Shown here piece after piece: positions 1-11,380 of a stretch of DNA of 64,000 nucleotides (its first letter is position 1; each line of letters starts with the position of its first letter). The position numbers were made by a program, and so were the translations under genes. The notes beneath the pieces were generated by a model that saw nothing but the letters and a program-made list of their open reading frames with translations, was not told the DNA's origin and made no database searches. Source of the DNA: Metaphire vulgaris (taxonomy: Eukaryota; Annelida; Clitellata; Crassiclitellata; Megascolecidae); the NCBI GenBank assembly GCA_018105865.1, contig CM030856.1, positions 10,144,253 to 10,208,252 of the forward strand, in the 5' to 3' direction.

Positions 1-2
1 GT

Positions 3-143
3 AGACCAAGAAAAAACTTGGAAGACGACATCCAAGAATGGACATGGCTCACTATAGAGCAGGCGACAAGAAGAGAGGACAGCTGTAGCACATGGAAGCA
101 TACAGTCCACAATGCAACCAATCTTCGGAGTGAAGACGGTTAA
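3..143 (+). mobile_element. LINE reverse-transcriptase C-terminal tail (remnant)
   Basis: An open frame starting RPRKNLEDDIQEW and ending at TAA (141-143) matches the usual C-terminal end of non-LTR retrotransposon polyproteins: an RGRP-(R/K)-x-W-x-DDI-x-W motif followed by AxxREDxxxW. It is truncated by the window edge. Similar tails occur near 61.2 kb and 48.7 kb. Family placement is by motif only. Confidence 0.6.
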
Positions 144-1185
144 AGACAAGACAAGACAACTGTTGTCGAAGAATTTTATAGGAATTCTGAATAATCAATT
201 GTTCTAGAAGGGCCAAGTTCCGCCATGGACATGCAGTTGTGATAGGAAAGACGACGTCTGTTGCCTTTTGAACAAAAGTATTTATGAGTTAACGTAAATC
301 AGTCTCGTTAGGCCATTCATCTCTTGCAGCGAAAGAGATTAGGAAATAAGAATAATTTTACTGATAAGAACTTATCGACAATTTGGCGAATTGTAGTAAA
401 TGCAAAATAGTAAAAAAACATTATGCAAAAAACCAAACAAAACGGAGAAAAATATGGCGCTAAAGGAAAGAGGAAGAAAGAAAGAAAGAAAGAAAGCTAG
501 GAGTAAAGACAGGAATGATAAATTTTATGAATGAACGTATGAATGAATGAACCAATTAGCTAATGATTAAGTAAAGAAACAGAATGAATGATTGAATGCT
601 TAAACGAACCGGTGAATGAATTAATGATTAAATAATTGAAAACGGAACGAACGAGCGAGCTAATGGAAGGACAATAAACGATAGACGCGCTCTCGGATTA
701 AATACCATATATACATGAAAAAACAATTTATGCATGAGCAGTGTGTATAGGCAGCAACCATATCGATATACAGTAGATGAAAGCAGGTCACACTGTACAG
801 TATATACCATATACAGTATATATACATATATACATACATATATCGATGTATAAAGGGTGCAATTTTGAAAAATTTGAAATTATTATCATTCTGTCATTTG
901 GTGACGAGTAAGCTAAAGTTGTCGAGAAAAAGTTTAAGCGGAATTTGCTGCGAAGGGACGTTAATATAGGGACATACATTAATCATCGCGCGATTTCCAT
1001 TTCGAATCACGTTCCTATTCGTTAACCGGTGGCTATCCACCGTCTGGCAGTCGGACATGATTGCTTTGAGACCACCTGAAAAGCGGCAGACATCATCGAA
1101 TGCTCCTTATCTGAAGAGTGGTTCTTTCAGTCCATGGGTCAAATATTAGTTCCTCAATTTCGCCCGAGTCAAGTCATTTCGAATT
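144..1185. other. AT-rich stretch with no gene seen
   Basis: AT-rich DNA with short runs such as GAAA repeats near 475-495, GAATGAAT-like repeats at 525-620 and TATATA tracts at 790-850. No open frame here has coding character, and there are no recognisable transposon ends. Confidence 0.5.
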
Positions 1186-1189
1186 ATTG

Positions 1190-1435
1190 GCGTTGCCACG
1201 AGGGGGCGTGGAGGGGGATTTGAGGGAGCGAACTCCCCCTATTCTGGCTGGGAACGGTCGTCGTGGAATTTGCACAAAAGCGTTGAGAAGTTGTTGGGGT
1301 CGGAGTAGCACGATCGAAGAGAATACGCGAATATGGAAGGAAGAAATGCTTGACGGCCTTTTACTTTTTTACCGGAAAATGTCACTGCGACTACCTTTCG
1401 ATTCCTGAATCCTGGGCACGCCACTGTTTCGAATT
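1190..1435. mobile_element. Decayed hAT-type MITE (CAGTGGCGTAGCCAGG family)
   Basis: G-rich text resembling 'CTATTCTGGCTGGGAACGGTCG', then a GATCGAAGAGAATACGCGAATATG block, ending CCTGGGCACGCCACTG, matches the interior and right end of the CAGTGGCGTAGCCAGG family found many times in the window. The left end has decayed. Confidence 0.5.
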
Positions 1436-1453
1436 CATAGGGCCTATTTTATA

Positions 1454-1529
1454 CAGGGTGGCGCAAATAACCGGACTAGTCTCATTTAGGTTTGCATTTA
1501 GTATAGTCCGGTTTTTTCGCGCCACCCTG
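1454..1529. mobile_element. Tc1/mariner-type mini-element, 76 bp
   Basis: Inverted ends CAGGGTGGCGC...GCGCCACCCTG are flanked by TA on both sides. The arms also pair at AACCGGACTA and TAGTCCGGTT. The TA target duplication and CAGGGTGGCGC ends are typical of tiny Tc1/mariner MITEs. It is almost entirely inverted repeat. Confidence 0.75.
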
Positions 1530-2577
1530 TACATCGCTGAATGTGAAACTGTCTCGTACTTCTGTTGCATTATTTTTCTGCCAGAAAAGGAGCCGAGAGA
1601 CGAGATCGAACGAGAAGAGGAGGAAAGATCCCGACTACAGCGGGTCAGTAATCGACTACTGCACATACAACACCGGTCGTAGTCAATTTCGCCCGTGACT
1701 TCTATTGCGCCACGCACCGATTCGGTTATTCTGATTTCGAAATCGCGTCTGGGAACTTTGTGGAACAAGTAAATAATAGCACGTCGAAATTAAGCAAATA
1801 TTTCAGATCATTGTTCGATTTGTGGGGCGGGGGTGGGGTGGGGGTTCGGGGTTCGGAAATTCAATACTCCACAGAGGTAGTGACGACCCCCTCCAGTGGG
1901 AGTCGAACAACATTTTGGGTACGGAGGGGACATGGCCTTAACTGCCTTGTGGAAAATCGAAGAGCAGACGATTGGCTCTGCATGTCTACTACCTTCTAAG
2001 ATTCTAAATTCTAGCTCAGTTACCGCTTAGGCTAACACCCTGAAGCCGTCAACTCCCATGACCTTTGACCTATGTGGTCAGGTGAGTCATTCCCATTGCC
2101 CTGCCTCTCGGGTTTTCGAGGCTTTGAAGCCTTTGCAGACATAGAAAGCAGTTCCGCTGTCCGTTTCTTATCAATCGGCGAACGTCATTTTCAGTATTAT
2201 TCTAAAACCAGACGTTTGCCCGTCAAGCATGACGGAAAGGCTAGGACAGGCTGTTTTGCCTGTGAATGTTATAATTCAGTTAAAGGATTCGTATAGGCCG
2301 AAATGTAAAAATTGTCTAGTAATTTTTGGCCGTCATTCATGACGGGAAAGATAGGATTAATCGATGCTTTGCTACGACAATACATTCGCCATTAATTAAA
2401 AATGACGTCGCGCCGATTATGAAATATGACGTTGCCTATAGCAACGCATCGTCCAATGAGAACGCTGAATTCAATTTCAGCCGAACAGACAGACTTTGGA
2501 AAATTATTATATATATATATATATATATATATGGCACAAAAAACCGGATATATATATATATGCATTTAATATAGTCC

Positions 2578-2608
<31 letters not shown>

Positions 2609-3458
2609 TATATATTATTTTCTGTTCCAATCGAAGCAAATGATAGACTTGGCGGTTATCCAACCACCTGTAGAGGAATTTCCGTGAAAACTGACCGATG
2701 ATTGCCTCGGGCCTTGCTGCGCTGTCGTCTGCTTTCTTTTACGGCTTCTTCTAGCCCGTTTCTGATTGGCCAGTCCTGTGCTAAGTCCGATGTCATCGGG
2801 TTTTGCCTTTTGTCTTTTGTGACCGTCTGCTCATCTTAGGCCAATTTCTCGCGAGTTCTTCTGTCTGCCCGTCTCCCAATGTGTCTGCGATTACCTGTCT
2901 TCAAGACGACAGCGCTTATGGACAGCGATAAGGAGACGCCAGATGCCCTCGAAAGCGCTAATGCATCGCTAACCTTAACGCTTCGTTACTTTGGCTTCCT
3001 ACCAGAGCCATATATAGCTAGGGTTTTCGGTGCCCGGGGCAAGATTCATATTTTGCGCCCCTAAATTGTTTTTAGCTACCACCCAGGTTACTTGTCCATT
3101 TTTCGCGCTGATGACCTTTTTCTTTTTTAAAATTTATTCCGCAGAACTATTTTTTTAATTTTTTCACATCCAAAATGCGCTCCCACCGGTCGGCGCCCGG
3201 GGCGGCTTACTACCCCCCCCCGCCCCTAGCTACGGGTCTGCTTCCTTCTGCATAAAAGAAACTAGTACCAGACGGCAAACCATTGCTTTCTGAGGAACTT
3301 TACCAGGCATTGAACCAAACGAGAGATAGCCACACAATTTCTTAATGTCTCCGGACACATTTTTTGCACAAGTCCTTCGGGAACTCAGTTGCGATGGCAT
3401 AAAAGTAAACCATTATATACATAGTTAATTTATGCAATTGTATATATAAATAATATTA
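1530..3458. other. No gene seen; paired TA arrays
   Basis: Two (TA)n tracts lie near 2503-2540 and 2578-2615. A weak repeat of 'GCCGTCATTCATGACGG' type text occurs near 2215-2345. No supported coding exon was found. Confidence 0.45.
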
Positions 3459-3655
3459 AGTGGCGTAGCCAGGATTTGGGGAATATGGGTCACGTCGATA
3501 TTTTAGGGTAAAAGGGTCGCACATTCGGGTATTTTCTTCCATCGATCGTGCATCTACCTACCCCACCCCAAGTTTTCTCAACGGTTCTGCTCAGCTTCCA
3601 CGACCGGTCCCAGCCAGAATTTGGGGACCCGATCCCCTCTTTGGCTACGCCACTG
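3459..3655. mobile_element. hAT-type MITE, CAGTGGCGTAGCCAGG family
   Basis: It begins AGTGGCGTAGCCAGGATT and ends GGCTACGCCACTG, so the ends are inverted copies. The interior contains the GGGTCACGTCGATATTTT...GATCGTGC blocks shared with copies near 7.0, 29.3 and 42.1 kb. It has no coding capacity. Confidence 0.75.
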
Positions 3656-4238
3656 GGACGAGACGCCTTTTCGTAATCCTTTTGTGATGTTTCGAAATCG
3701 AGAGCTATTTGCTCAGTGCATCAAATCGATATTCGATCGGCATCAGAGGGTTCGAATTGTCGAGATGACAGCCATCGTCTCGCCTCCTTCTTCTTCTCCT
3801 CAAAAGGGAAATGTCTCTTCCGATATATATTTGAGATTAATCAGGTCGTTTCAACGAATAACAAGCGAGCGTACGTACGGATATATTCGTGCATAGAAAA
3901 TGTAATGTCATCATGTTGACATAAGCGTTTCTATATGGCATCGGGGCTTTGTCGAAATGGCGCAGAATTTGGTTCACGAGTTGCAGGACAACAAACAAAT
4001 TATTACGTACGTCGTTCGCTTTGATCTGAGGGCGCCATTTTGCTTTTATTTCCTTTAAGTTGCGCGGCGATCCCAAGAACTAAAGGTCATGTTACGTTTG
4101 AAATTGAAAACCGATCTTTTCTGAGGCTTTTTTTAGAAGCAATTACCCATGGATATATTCGATGACACTCTTGAATTCCGTCTCGTATCTATGATGTATT
4201 CGCCCTAAACACTTTGGTTAGATTATATTTGGTTAGAT

Positions 4239-4290
<52 letters not shown>

Positions 4291-4293
<3 letters not shown>

Positions 4294-4603
4294 TGGCGGT
4301 TCCAGGAATTCTTGGTGGAGGGGATGAAATGAATTCATAGGAAGTTGATGGGGGCTGAAAAGAGAAGGGGGAAAAGCAATGAACTTTGTTGAAAAAGGAA
4401 AAAGGATGACAAGCAAAAAAGACAATTTTTCCAGAATTTTACTTGACTTTTACCGAAAAGTAGGTTGACAAGCTAAAATGTCACCTGCAGTTCTTTCTCT
4501 GCCATTTTACTTGGCTTTAACCTAAAATAGTTTGACGTTTGACAAGCAAAACAAATCCGGTGGGGGATGCATCCCAACTCACCCCCACGTGGAACCGCCA
4601 CTG
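4291..4603. mobile_element. hAT-type MITE, CAGTGGCGGTTCCAGG family
   Basis: Ends are CAGTGGCGGTTCCAGGAATT and GTGGAACCGCCACTG. The interior carries GACAAGC-AAAAA motifs at about 4410, 4468 and 4535. It sits inside a TA/ATC microsatellite, so the target duplication cannot be read cleanly. Other copies are near 16.3, 25.4, 39.9 and 46.4 kb. Confidence 0.8.
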
Positions 4604-4606
4604 TAT

Positions 4607-4608
<2 letters not shown>

Positions 4609-4701
<93 letters not shown>
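4609..4701. repeat. (ATC)n microsatellite
   Basis: About 31 uninterrupted ATC units directly follow the MITE end. Long D, I or H homopolymer frames here are artefacts of the repeat. Confidence 0.95.
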
Positions 4702-4814
4702 AATTGCTCTCTGCCAACTCATTAGTGGCAATAGCTAGTCAGAAAACATTTCCTATAGCCTTTTCGTCAAATGTTAATTTTCCTCCTTCTGCAATTGCCA
4801 GTTGTCTTTCTTTA

Positions 4815-5165
4815 GACTTTTATGTTGTCTATCCATTTTTTTGGGCCTGCCTCTTCCTTTTTTTACCTTCCTTGTATGTGTAGAGTGCTTTTATATCGAG
4901 TCTTCCATCCTGTGTACATGTCCATACCATGTAAGCCTCCTTTTTCTGCGTTTGTCCATGACGTTATTCTTTAGCCAATCCTCTGCCATATATCTTCATT
5001 TCTAAGTTTTTGAAGTCTGCTAACTCCAAGAATTCTTCTTAGGCAGCGCATTTCTGCAACAAGTAGTCTTTTTTCATCTTCTCTCTTTGTGACCCAGGTT
5101 TCAGATCCATTTAGTATTTGTGGAATGACAACGGTGTTGTAGATTTGGACTTTTGGTGCTTATTT
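4815..5165 (-). mobile_element. LINE reverse-transcriptase fragment (pseudogene)
   Basis: Read on the minus strand, 5165 to about 4990 encodes NGSETWVTKREDEKRLL and then EMRCLRRILGVSRLQKLRNE. This matches the conserved YGSETW...EMRCLRRILGI...RNEDI block at the C-terminal end of CR1/Jockey/RTE-type reverse transcriptases. A stop follows WQRIG, and similarity fades toward 4815. It is a dead 5'-truncated copy. Confidence 0.75.
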
Positions 5166-5503
5166 TAGTTTCTTTAGAGTTCCAGATGTATAGGCTATGT
5201 ATAAATATAAAATCTAACCAAATATAATAATATAGCCATTAGTAATCTAACCAAATATAACATTTATATAACCTAACCAAATATAATGAAATCTAACCAA
5301 ATATAATCTAACCAAAGTGTTTCAGGCGAATCCGATATACAATAGATAGGCCTATATTAGGTGACCATTCCTTTTTGCCTTAAGAGGCCGACTCGATCGT
5401 ATCTAAATCGTATCTAAGTATCTAAATCATAAACAAGGCGCTGCGAGTTTGTCTATATTGAATAAACTCATGTAATTTCGAGACCACTGGATATAGCCAA
5501 AGG

Positions 5504-5662
5504 CAGGGGGCGTAGCGACGGGGGTATATCGGTATATAAATACCCCCAAAATCAGACAACCATAAAATTTTTAATGTTTTTTAAAGATTTTCAAAGTTTT
5601 TAAAGATTGATACCCCCATCACGTTAACCCCCGCCCAAGTCAAATTCCTGGCTACGCCCCTG
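5504..5662. mobile_element. hAT-type MITE (CAGGGGCGTAGCGACGG ends)
   Basis: It starts CAGGGGGCGTAGCGACGG and ends GGCTACGCCCCTG. Flanks GCCAAAGG and GCCAAGGG form an 8-bp target duplication with one mismatch, the hAT hallmark. It is related to the element at 39,135-39,674. Confidence 0.8.
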
Positions 5663-5916
5663 GCCAAGGGGCGCCCCCACTCCTATTCTGGCTGGGCCCG
5701 GTCGTGGAATTTGCGAAAATTTGGGGAGATGGGTAACATGAGCGAAGAAAATACCCGAATATGCGAAAAGGGAAACTTCTTGACGAAGCTTTTTATTTTA
5801 TTGCTCGTTAGATACTTTTTTACCCAAAAATTTCGATATGCCCCCCTAATTCCGGAACACTTTCTACGCCCCTGTTCGAGAGAGATGTTCATGCGATGCA
5901 ACATAATATGGACCTA

Positions 5917-6101
5917 CAGTAGAACTTCGTTATAACGTATACATAGCGGGCCTGTAATATTGAGTAATTCGTATCTGAGGTGCGTTACATCCAACACCGC
6001 TCGATACGGTAGCGCATCGCACGGGATCGTACTGTACACGGCGGTACTTTATAACCGAGAATACGCTATATACCCGACTCCGTAATAACGAAGTTCTACT
6101 G
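5917..6101. mobile_element. pogo/Tigger-type MITE
   Basis: Ends CAGTAGAACTTCGTTATAAC and GTTATTACGAAGTTCTACTG (one mismatch class) are flanked by TA. CAGT-GAAC-type ends with a TA target match pogo/Tigger DNA transposons. This is the reference copy for at least eight in the window. Confidence 0.8.
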
Positions 6102-6295
6102 TAGTTGATAACAGGAGATCGGAGGAGAAGATGGCTGGAACCGAATTGTCTGATATAAGCGCTGTAAAGATTGCACTTTTGACGGTTTTCGTCTTTCGAG
6201 ATAAAACTGACTTGTCTGACTCTAAGGACGCCTTTCTCAAGATACAAGATTCTAAATCCGCGAGCTGCAAATGTGAACAACTGACGGCAGCCGAG

Positions 6296-6482
6296 CAGTG
6301 GCGGCTCCACCGGGGGTCCAGGGGGGCCCGTGCCCCTATTGAGTGCCTGCCCCCCCCCAGTGGCTCCCCTGTTGGGGCCCTATACTTAATGCTACATACA
6401 TTAAACAACAAATGGTTGGCCCCATGATTAGAAGTTGCCACCCCAACGCCCCCCTACTTGCCAAATCCTAGAGCCGCCACTG
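6296..6482. mobile_element. hAT MITE, CAGTGGCGGCTCCA family
   Basis: Ends are CAGTGGCGGCTCCACC and GAGCCGCCACTG. The 8-bp target duplication CAGCCGAG is exact (6288-6295 and 6483-6490), which fixes the boundaries. The interior has the GGGCCCTATACTTAATGC block common to the family. Confidence 0.9.
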
Positions 6483-6584
6483 CAGCCGAGTGACATTGGC
6501 TGGCATCTTGACTTGCTTAGGTCGTTTCAAATATCACGAGACATTTTTTCTAACGAAGCCGCATTCGTTACAGCGGGTGTAGGA

Positions 6585-6905
6585 CATTCTCCCTCTGGAC
6601 ATAATCCCCCGGACATTATCCCCCCTCGGTACACCCTTTGAAATGACACAGCCGGACATAAACCCCCCTTTGTTTACTCTATTGGCTTTGAATATAATCA
6701 TTACCCACACCATAAACCAGACACGAAACACTAACCCTAAACGATATTGACGGCAGCCATGGCATCAGATAACCGATAAGTACCTTTTTAAAATTAAGAT
6801 CTATGATATTGATTTACATTGTTCATTACTTCTTTGCCGGAGGGGGATAATGACCAGGGGGATAATGTCCAGGGGATAATGTCCAGGGGAAGAATGTCCG
6901 CGCCC
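6585..6905. repeat. Inverted repeat built on GGGGGATAATGTCC
   Basis: The left part has CCGGACATTATCCCCC-like units near 6588-6665. The right part has GGGGGATAATG-TCCAGG units near 6840-6900, in inverted orientation. A related ACAAAATGTC repeat occurs near 27.78-27.91 kb. The mobile class is unknown. Confidence 0.5.
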
Positions 6906-6959
6906 CGTTACAGCGCTGAGATTAGCATCCTATCCGATTGTCATGTAACTGGTAGGTGC

Positions 6960-7180
6960 CAGTGGCGCAGTCAGGATTCCGGAATAGGGGAGGCAAATCG
7001 AGACATTTTCAGATTTTCGGATGAAAAAACATTTGCGCCCCCAAAAACGCCGTCGTCCAAAGCTATCATACTACCAACCCCCGCCCCGTAAACTACTGAA
7101 CGGTTTTGCAAAAATTTCACAGTCGGTCCCAGCCGGAATAATGGGGGGTCGTGCCCCCGTGTCCCCCTTGGCTACGCCAA
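6960..7180. mobile_element. hAT-type MITE, CAGTGGCGTAGCCAGG family
   Basis: It begins CAGTGGCGCAGTCAGGATTC and ends CTTGGCTACGCCA. The interior matches the copies at 3.46 and 29.33 kb. It is non-coding. Confidence 0.7.
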
Positions 7181-8447
7181 GGGCAAATGCACCGCAAGAC
7201 GTTTGATACCCCCCAAATTAGGACAAGGAAAGAATTTTGGGGGCAGAAATGGAAACGGGTCGTGGATCAAATAGGTCATCAATACTCTATAGGTCACATG
7301 GGTCAATGGGTATCTTGACCCGTGACCCATGGGTCATTTTTTAAGATGGGCAAGTTCAGTCATGTATCGCATGAAAGTTCAAGCTAAGCTAAATTAAGTC
7401 AAATATTCGCAATGAAATGTTTGCATCTACTTTTGGGTAATGACGTTAAATTCTAAATTACTTGTTTTGGTAAGATTTGTGATTGACTTGTTCTGTGACA
7501 TTTTATTTTAATGTTTGGCTATGATATGATACTGTACTATGACCGATACTCAGCACTAGTTTACACATGGCTTTGCCATTGTAGTACTTTTTTAAAAACT
7601 TTAAAAATTTAATCTTATTTCGCAATAACGATAGGAAATTGTATTACGACCATTTTGCTCTGAAACTCCAATAAGGAATCTTTTTGTTGCTTCCTTAAAC
7701 CTACCGGTTAAGCGAATTTGCCATACTCATAGGATTTTTAAGATGCCTAACAAAGGTATGTTCCTGGGCAAATTTTAAAAATATAATTTTCAAGAAATTT
7801 CAATATCTATTTCCCTCATTTTTTCTTATTTTTGGCAGAAATATGAATAATTCTATCTAATTTATTTGCCATATTTTCATTCGAATTGAATCAGAGCTTT
7901 TGTTTTGTATTTTGTTCAAAACTCCGAAGCTTCTTTTCAACCAACGGTCGCCAGATGGCCTACTGAATTTTGTTTGACACGAATATAGTCAGAATTTTAG
8001 TATTTTACAGGGTAATTTGGGGTGTTTTATTTGCCAGAAAGTGAGAGCGGTCTTCATGCTATGTCACACAACCAAATTTTAATTTAGCAGTATAAGTTGT
8101 TACGTTTAGAACCCAGAAAAATTACCATCGTAAAAACTGAAAGACACGCTAAAGAAAGGAAAGATTGAAAAAATTCCTATATCTTTATTACCGAAATTAA
8201 CAGGCAAAGATTATGACGTTGATTGGTGCAAAACACAATGTTGATGCATGCAATAAGAATATTACAATAGTACATTGGTGCACGATGCAGTAGAAAGCAA
8301 TGGAAGAGACTCTTGACCTGTCTTCGTCCATTGATCCTGACCCTAAAGCGAAACATCAATTGGCAGTTGATTTCAGCTTATCTTTCATCTTCCTACTGGC
8401 TAAACATTCACGACCAAAGTCTGTTCTGAAAAGAAGATGTTGAGTTG
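7181..8447. other. AT-rich stretch, no gene seen
   Basis: It contains a short GGGTCA/TGACCC-rich segment (7262-7345) related to the minisatellite at 35.0-35.4 kb, and otherwise unremarkable AT-rich sequence. No supported exon or element ends. Confidence 0.5.
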
Positions 8448-8627
8448 CAGTGGCGGCTCCAGGATTTGGCAAGTGGGGGCGTTGGGGTGGCAACTTCTAA
8501 TCATGGGGGGGGGGGGGCAAACATTTGTTGTTAGGTATGTAGTATTAAGTATAGGGTCCCAACAGAGGGCCACTCAGGGGGCCAGGCACTCGATAGGGGC
8601 ACGGGCCTCCCTGTGGAGCCGCCACTG
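8448..8627. mobile_element. hAT MITE, CAGTGGCGGCTCCA family
   Basis: Ends are CAGTGGCGGCTCCAGG and GTGGAGCCGCCACTG. The 8-bp duplication TTGAGTTG on both sides is exact. The orientation is opposite to the copy at 6.3 kb. Confidence 0.9.
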
Positions 8628-8994
8628 TTGAGTTGATCTTCCTCGTCGTCGAAATCTAATATAATCGAGTGTAGCGAATGTATTGGTCGGAGAGAAACGT
8701 TGTCTCTTGAACGGAAAAAGAAAGTCGGCGCAGATAAGACCAGGACATGCACTCGTACAGTAGTTGCTCAGTTCTGACAATTGGTAATCAAGCGGTCAAT
8801 GGTTTTCTCGAAAATCAGATCAGAGAGGAAGCGTAGGACAGAGAAACAAAGTTACGGAGATAAATGGTGCGCTAGAGAAATGGTTACAAAAGGAACTGTT
8901 GAAACAGCAGCTCGTGTGCAGAAATAAGATAGTTATAAGTCGGATGAATAAGATGGATGTAGTATGAGTATTTCCTTCAGCAGTACATAGCTAT

Positions 8995-9092
8995 TTTAAG
9001 AAAAGCTAAGCGCCTAAGAATAAGCAGCTACTGCTGTACTTTTGAAAGCGCTATATAAATTTACGGAATTTTAGTACTTACTTACAGACGAA
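8995..9092 (+). mobile_element. Retroposon tail with (TTAC)n end
   Basis: The text 'AAGAATAAGCAGCTACTGCTG...AAGCGCTATA' followed by ACTTACTTAC also occurs near 26.34-26.44 kb, and inverted near 11.58 and 11.87-11.96 kb. A shared 3' end plus a short-repeat tail indicates a LINE or SINE family. Confidence 0.55.
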
Positions 9093-9159
9093 CGTTTGAT
9101 ATATCTTTGAGAGACATCTCGCCTATCTAAATGTGCACAAATACCTCAATGTTTGTGTC

Positions 9160-9428
9160 ATGGGCGTAGCCAGGGTTCCGGAATAGGGGGGGGGTGAACA
9201 CATCGACATTTTCGAGTAAAAAGACTACAGGCAAAAAAGTCGTCAGAGTTCTTGCAACGTCAATTCTGTCCCAATAATTCTACCTACCTTCCTACCTACC
9301 TACCTACCTACCTACCTGCCTACCTACTTGCCCTCTCCCGAAACTTATTCAACGGCTTTGCGTCAATCCTACGGCTGATTCCATCCGGAATATGGGCCTC
9401 TTTCCCTTCTCCCACCCCTCCTGGCTGC
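9160..9428. mobile_element. Degraded hAT-type MITE with (CTAC)n expansion
   Basis: It starts GGGCGTAGCCAGGGTTCCGG and ends in a TCCTGGCT remnant. A (CTAC)n microsatellite sits inside at about 9283-9328. The right end is mutated and no target duplication is readable. Confidence 0.5.
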
Positions 9429-10469
9429 TTCGATGGTTTGTGTTCACTTTAACGCATTCGCTGTGCAGAGAGGAGATCAGAAATGCAACGAATAAATTAA
9501 TGGAAGAACTAGCGAAAGGCAGAAAGGAAGAGATAGAGATGGACATCTGAGCGGACAAGAGAGCGACAGTTATGCGACCTAAAAAAAGGATATTCAAATA
9601 TTACTGGACATCGAAGAAGACCAGCAGAATTTCCGACCAACTGGTCGTCGGTTCCGGTAATAATCACCGTAATCGTACAAACGATAAAAATGCTGACCCA
9701 ACGGTAACCAGACTCAGCAGCAGCAGCAGCAGCTGTGTTTGCGACAGCGACGCATACAGAGAAGTTTTCATACCCTTCACAAAACACAAATTTCGCCGAA
9801 TTTCTGGAATAAATTTCTGCCGGGAAATGTGCGCTTTTCCACGAGGCTTACCTACCGCCCGCAACATATCATCTTGCGCCTTATTTATGCAACTGACTCT
9901 TTTCAGGCTGTATGCAGTGGCAGATTTACAACGGTACAGATGGTACATTTGCACAGTGGGACAACCTGCTAAACAAAAATTTAGCGGTCGCCTTTTCTAT
10001 GAACAATATTTTATAATGACGTTTTAAAGATTAATTTTGTTAAACAACTTTATTTTTCGAAATGCATCCATTTGTCATGCAGCGTGTCCTGAAAAACTAA
10101 AAAAGGTTATCGCCACAAAGTATTCATACACCTGATCTGTAACTCTTCCGCTATTCCGAAAGTTTTCCGAGAAAAGCTTAAAAACAACTTGACAAATCAA
10201 AAAAAACAAGATATAGGCCATCTCGCCACTTTTCACACTCGATCTGTAATTTTTTAGAAGAAACTGTACAGGGGCCTAAAAATGTAAGTCCGTCACTGAC
10301 TGTGTGTACGCGCTTGTATGAATGTGTGTTGATATGTGTGTGTGTCGGGGTCGAAACGAACATACACTTAGCGAGTGTGTGTGTGTGTGTGCAGGCGTGC
10401 GTGTGCGTGAGTGAGGGACTTAAGGCCTAATTGGCGTTGGTTTTTTTGCTAGTTCAATATTCGAAAGTG
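9429..10469. other. No supported gene; one 151-codon open frame
   Basis: A frame open at 9572-10027 has no recognisable motif, and nothing links it to a splice model. (GT)n tracts occur near 10,370-10,390. I do not call a gene here. Confidence 0.4.
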
Positions 10470-10470
10470 G

Positions 10471-10637
10471 GGATATTTATACACCCCTAACACCTCCAAC
10501 ACTCCCAATTTGAGACCGACACTCCCCCACCAATCTCAGCTATGGGATGACCTTTTTGCTTATCAGACTGTTTGGCAGGGAGCCCCCCAGAATTTACCGA
10601 CACCCTCCAAATTGGTAATCCTAGAAATAAACATGTT
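10471..10637. mobile_element. hAT-type MITE, GGGATATTTATACACC family
   Basis: It has 'GGATATTTATACACCCCTA' at one end and 'AATCCTAGAAATAAACATG' at the other. The same body (CCCAATTTGAGACCGAC ... GATGACCTTTTTGCTT) recurs at 18.2, 41.8, 42.6 and 45.0 kb, where clean CAGGG/CCTG ends and 8-bp duplications are visible. Confidence 0.65.
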
Positions 10638-11040
10638 CGAAAGGAAAGAGTCAACGTTGACGTGGATTTGAAGATTCTGACGCCACAGATGCAAATTGTT
10701 TAAGGCGGCTGTGTCACAACAAGGTTTCTTTAAAGTACTACAAAGAATTTCCTAACTGAGGTTTCCACTGAATCAAAGAGAGAGATGAAGATGCTTAACT
10801 ACTTTGGAATTAGTTATAACTTCGTCTCAGAGATCTGTTGAGTGCGTTGACGTATAAGGAAAGGATCAAGATAGCACCAGACAACGGCGGTCGGTTCCAA
10901 TCTAACAGAATACGCAGCAAACGCACGGAAACAAGACAAATATTTTAAAAGAAGTAAACGACCAATTCAGAAGTAATAAAAGACAAAAAACAAGGATGCA
11001 AGGCAGATAGACAGACAAACAGACAGACAGAAGGAGACAG

Positions 11041-11084
<44 letters not shown>

Positions 11085-11171
11085 GAGCAATATACTGTTA
11101 ACTGATTGCATGCCAGAAGTTTCTTTAAGTCAACAACGTCGAAATAAAAGACAGAGGCCTACTACTACTAA

Positions 11172-11248
<77 letters not shown>

Positions 11249-11250
11249 AT
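11041..11250. repeat. (GA)n and (ACT)n microsatellites
   Basis: A (GA)n tract lies at about 11,043-11,080 and an (ACT)n tract at about 11,161-11,248, with 80 bp of ordinary sequence between them. Confidence 0.9.
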
Positions 11251-11349
11251 TGTTCTTATGGCGCATTTATTATCCGATAGCTGCAGTTCACTGAATTGCT
11301 TCATAGTTTATCATCGTCTTCGCCGAAGTGGCATTAGCAGTCTGGTCAT

Positions 11350-11380
<31 letters not shown>

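Larger units (their letters stand above)
4180..5345. mobile_element. Foldback element with sub-repeated ends
   Basis: The left end reads CGCCCTAAACACTTTGGTTAG followed by TATATTTGGTTAGATT. The right end (about 5214-5330) is the inverted complement and carries several copies of CTAACCAAATATAA, ending AAAGTGTTTCAGGCG. Between these arms lie a hAT MITE, an (ATC)n array and a LINE fragment. Long ends built of short direct repeats are typical of foldback-type elements; the assignment is inference. Confidence 0.5.

Noticed and set aside
4517..4738. Long Asp/Ile homopolymer open frames
   Set aside because: They are translations of the (ATC)n repeat, with no support outside it.
9572..10027. 151-codon open frame as a gene
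   Set aside because: No recognisable motif, and an overlapping open frame on the other strand. No splice partner or start context supports it. Left unannotated.
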